A stretch of 64,000 bases of DNA, taken from an uncultured Lachnospiraceae bacterium (GTDB taxonomy: Bacteria; Bacillota; Clostridia; Lachnospirales; Lachnospiraceae). Location: the NCBI GenBank assembly GCA_910576975.1, contig CAJTJY010000002.1, positions 103,250 through 167,249 on the forward strand. The letters are read 5' to 3'. The notes under the pieces are model-generated. The model worked only from the letters and a program-made list of their open reading frames with translations. It ran no database searches and was not told the DNA's origin. Positions 63,001 through 64,000 of the stretch are shown one piece after another (position 1 is the stretch's first letter; each line of letters opens with the position of its first letter). The position numbers were made by a program, and so were the translations under genes.

Positions 63001-63638
63001 AACATAGACTGTTGAACCGTATTTACTAAAGCCGAGTATTTCACCGGATATGTTCTATAATCTTCATCACATATGATATATGGTTTTACTTGGGGTATGC
63101 TGCCATGCAGTTTTATAATTCTAGGACGATTACTGCCATGTAAATCATTTTGAGAATATACAACATGATATTTCTCTGTTCCTCTAAAGCCATCATTCGC
63201 ACGTTCTAATAAAGAATCATAATTTGTTGTAAATATATCATCCCATTTTAACTCTAACAATCTTTTATGCAGTTCGCTTGGAACAAAAAGGTCATCTGCA
63301 ATTTCCTCTTCAATCATCTGTTCAATCTGATTTCTTCCAAAACAGACTATATACTCCTCTGCAAGTTTGGTAACATTTTTCCCAGAAGTTTTTATTATTC
63401 TTTGTTTATTCCAATCCTCTTGTTCTTTATCTGTACCTTCTACTTTAGGATATAATTCTAAAAACATCTTATCTGCAAGCTCATTCCAATTTGGAGGCAC
63501 AATCTTTCCCTCACCACAATATTCTGCATTTTTTGAAAAACCTGCACCTATCATAACTGATGCGGAACCATACTTTCTTTTATCCTTTAATCGCCTTGCA
63601 ATATCGTTTATATACGAATATACTAAACCTTTTTCCAT
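60093..63638 (-). CDS. Very large SIR2-domain protein, probable anti-phage effector
   Basis: 1181 residues from the ATG at 63638 (GAGGGAG upstream; the TTG two codons earlier is rejected). Residues about 20-290 form a SIR2-like NAD-binding domain: GAGFS (31-35), TTNYD (137-141), KLHGS with the catalytic-type His178, and GFSGDDPNF (221-229). The remaining ~890 residues are mainly helical without known motif. This plan, N-terminal SIR2 plus a long helical sensor region, is that of defence-associated sirtuins (DSR1/DSR2), which deplete NAD+ when sensing phage proteins. The gene is strikingly AT-rich relative to its neighbours, which suggests acquisition. Defence function is inferred, not shown. 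Confidence 0.82.
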   Translation of the reverse strand: MEKGLVYSYINDIARRLKDKRKYGSASVMIGAGFSKNAEYCGEGKIVPPNWNELADKMFLELYPKVEGTDKEQEDWNKQRIIKTSGKNVTKLAEEYIVCFGRNQIEQMIEEEIADDLFVPSELHKRLLELKWDDIFTTNYDSLLERANDGFRGTEKYHVVYSQNDLHGSNRPRIIKLHGSIPQVKPYIICDEDYRTYPVKYSALVNTVQQSMLETRLCLIGFSGDDPNFQSWLGWLRDNMGESCPKIYLIGLYDSISFSERKLLEDKQITIIDISVLAEKEENRYYEALSKFITLLKDYQEDEEIEIPFKKADIFWNPKDKQGYLDVIEKYASKVWGKIKGYVLLPENERREYEQYFHIHFSIIMYKCFEYQNLNALSYIVNILRKCLVVLDDDIMKRIAMICDKFQELSFADIQQLQPLILYLLEMERIDGKEEQYKEHMQFAEKLLYGDKQFANDLIIEKIKKDISDFSYSNARELINQIEEINWLYKVKKAGLYKQLDEGRSADIILKQCAAELAQMKIGDKVYASYLGYLNLCYRIDKWEIDDIFSDKEWYKEEYNTRHIIVKQREELGQMFFDDDCKNDEVIPFNLNSSRGITYHIGMDVLYLKSFNFLLSIDTLCLPAFGDQAKLFPRVIHKVIGSSLNTSWKLSLAARTNEEKIIDRIFNREMLAQLDVDGVKKTFDDLMELERTFADTDSYIYKKHILTIKNVYDIMSRLVVFLDDDDIIHFIKRLCRFGKHDYEIVCSEIGKVLDRIKKRFNKKIGTELQEYIFVLFNVKCGLVSFFEDIDININDESKDKYYKNALMMLNNEDSEIRDYGVKHLLLLWRSLPLETYEKEISKRLWNNVIKELPKSECFYPDVWERLPHPSEVEFSELYYTLLCNSSVKEDNLVGSNNVNIYCNVFYRFSSFSFKECKKPILDKDILINFLTQIEVYVEKHKSTLEDRRDFLGERAIEEQKFLNLSQLLAMIYMEAFLASMVESVIMYIDALDKKLEILGINRSALYMAKSIEQRKYDLCINIFESIIMSREHKLYPSAFLGLEFLLSYIDKVYEKKEVVMSHINNFIYSIKYMDVECAKKLWRELSLLIKHPFFYTKEEQAIIAVTAEKCVDIYLPRAQQGERFYLDCIYNCVETMKKYVDILKDSGIQIFKELNECIETIKQIKNLEICNIWSCNEESSK

Positions 63639-63935
63639 ATACAACTCCCTCTAAATCTTCTAAGAACACTTTTAAATCTACAAAACCTCTGCTCATTAAA
63701 ACATCTTTGAATTATTCTACTCATTATACTTTCATCCAAACCAAATTTATCTTTTCAATTAGTTTTATAAGCTATCCACCTGCTTCCTCAATCCACAAAC
63801 GAATAAACCTTCACTACAAAAAGTCACAAATTCCATTCATCCGTCTAATCTGCAACAGTTCATTTCGTCCGCAAAATCCGTATTTTCCAGTACAAATCAA
63901 CACCAAATATCACGCATCTTTGTCTCAAAACACTC
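63639..63935. other. AT-rich non-coding stretch upstream of the SIR2 gene
   Basis: No ORF of note. On the minus strand a TATAAT lies at 63723-63728, about 85 bp before the SIR2 start, without a convincing -35 at the right distance (a TTGAAA lies 24 bp away). The rest shows no clear repeat or hairpin. It separates the SIR2 gene from the uvrB remnant and probably contains the island's end. Confidence 0.5.
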
Positions 63936-64000
63936 TAGGACACAAAATACTCCACTGCATTCTCAGGGAACATCTCCTTGAATTCTCCGTAGAGCTGCGC
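63936..64000 (-). pseudogene. uvrB: Truncated second copy of uvrB (fragment, continues past window edge)
   Basis: 65 bp match 58677-58741 inside uvrB with only four mismatches. Read on the minus strand it encodes AQLYGEFKEMFPENAVEYF plus VS, identical to UvrB residues 70-90, and then runs into a TAG stop exactly where the match ends. All four differences are synonymous third positions. The rest of the copy, presumably codons 1-69, would lie beyond the window. Confidence 0.88.

Noticed and set aside
1..64000. CRISPR arrays, tRNA or rRNA genes
   Set aside because: No regularly spaced repeats, no tRNA-like cloverleaf with the conserved T-arm, and no rRNA signature were seen; the cloverleaf-like repeats lack tRNA motifs.

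Overview
The window reads as chromosome from an anaerobic, flagellated Gram-positive Firmicute of the Clostridia, most probably Lachnospiraceae. The pointers are gene orders typical of Firmicutes: cdaA-cdaR-glmM, comFC-yvyF, and an mbl-flhO-flhP-flgJ-like block. Secreted proteins with InlB-type repeats and membrane families common in that group agree with this. Nearly every gene I can support lies on the minus strand, so transcription runs from high to low coordinates. I saw no rRNA, tRNA, CRISPR array or transposase gene.

Region 1 (about 1-40.7 kb) is a very large surface-glycan island in several transcription units. The rightmost unit (40.66-30.1 kb) holds rfbD, a GT2, a Wzx-like flippase, a DPM-type GT2 plus DUF2304 pair, another GT2, an acyltransferase, a large membrane protein, rfbB and a DUF2142 protein; it ends at a hairpin near 30.12 kb. 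A solitary gene for a secreted InlB-repeat/DUF5722 glycosidase-like protein (26.8-29.7 kb) has its own promoter and terminator. The next unit (promoter near 26.66 kb) runs through two membrane proteins, rfbA, rfbC, a secreted transglutaminase-like protein, wzm, wzt with a C-terminal carbohydrate-binding domain, a double GT2, a methyltransferase/kinase-like protein, a polyprenyl-phosphate sugar transferase and a GT2. The leftmost unit (promoter at 11884-11912) encodes a second ABC exporter, three DUF115/Maf-type proteins, a full CMP-Kdo pathway (kdsD, kdsA, kdsC and a cytidylyltransferase), an unusual TPR-tailed glycosyltransferase-like protein and a TagF-like polymerase cut by the window edge. 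A complete Kdo pathway fused to teichoic-acid-like export machinery is the most unusual system here.

Region 2 (40.7-52.8 kb) is core genome: an HPr gene, glmM, cdaR, cdaA, two membrane proteins, yvyF, comFC, recD2, a FlgJ-like rod protein, two flagellar rod/hook genes and mbl. Region 3 (53.1-58.9 kb) holds a DUF3781 protein, an FMN-binding lipoprotein, uvrA and uvrB. Region 4 (58.95-64 kb) is a two-gene island, a RhuM-family protein and a giant SIR2-domain protein, that looks like an anti-phage locus. Its right end abuts a truncated second copy of part of uvrB, so the island appears to have entered uvrB while regenerating an intact gene.

Small repeated elements punctuate the glycan island: a 166-bp inverted-repeat element near 1.3 kb and two copies of a roughly 185-bp branched-hairpin element at 26.5 and 29.9 kb, one of them placed exactly at a predicted transcription start. 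Start codons were set from visible Shine-Dalgarno sequences, and several therefore lie downstream of the longest possible ORF start.
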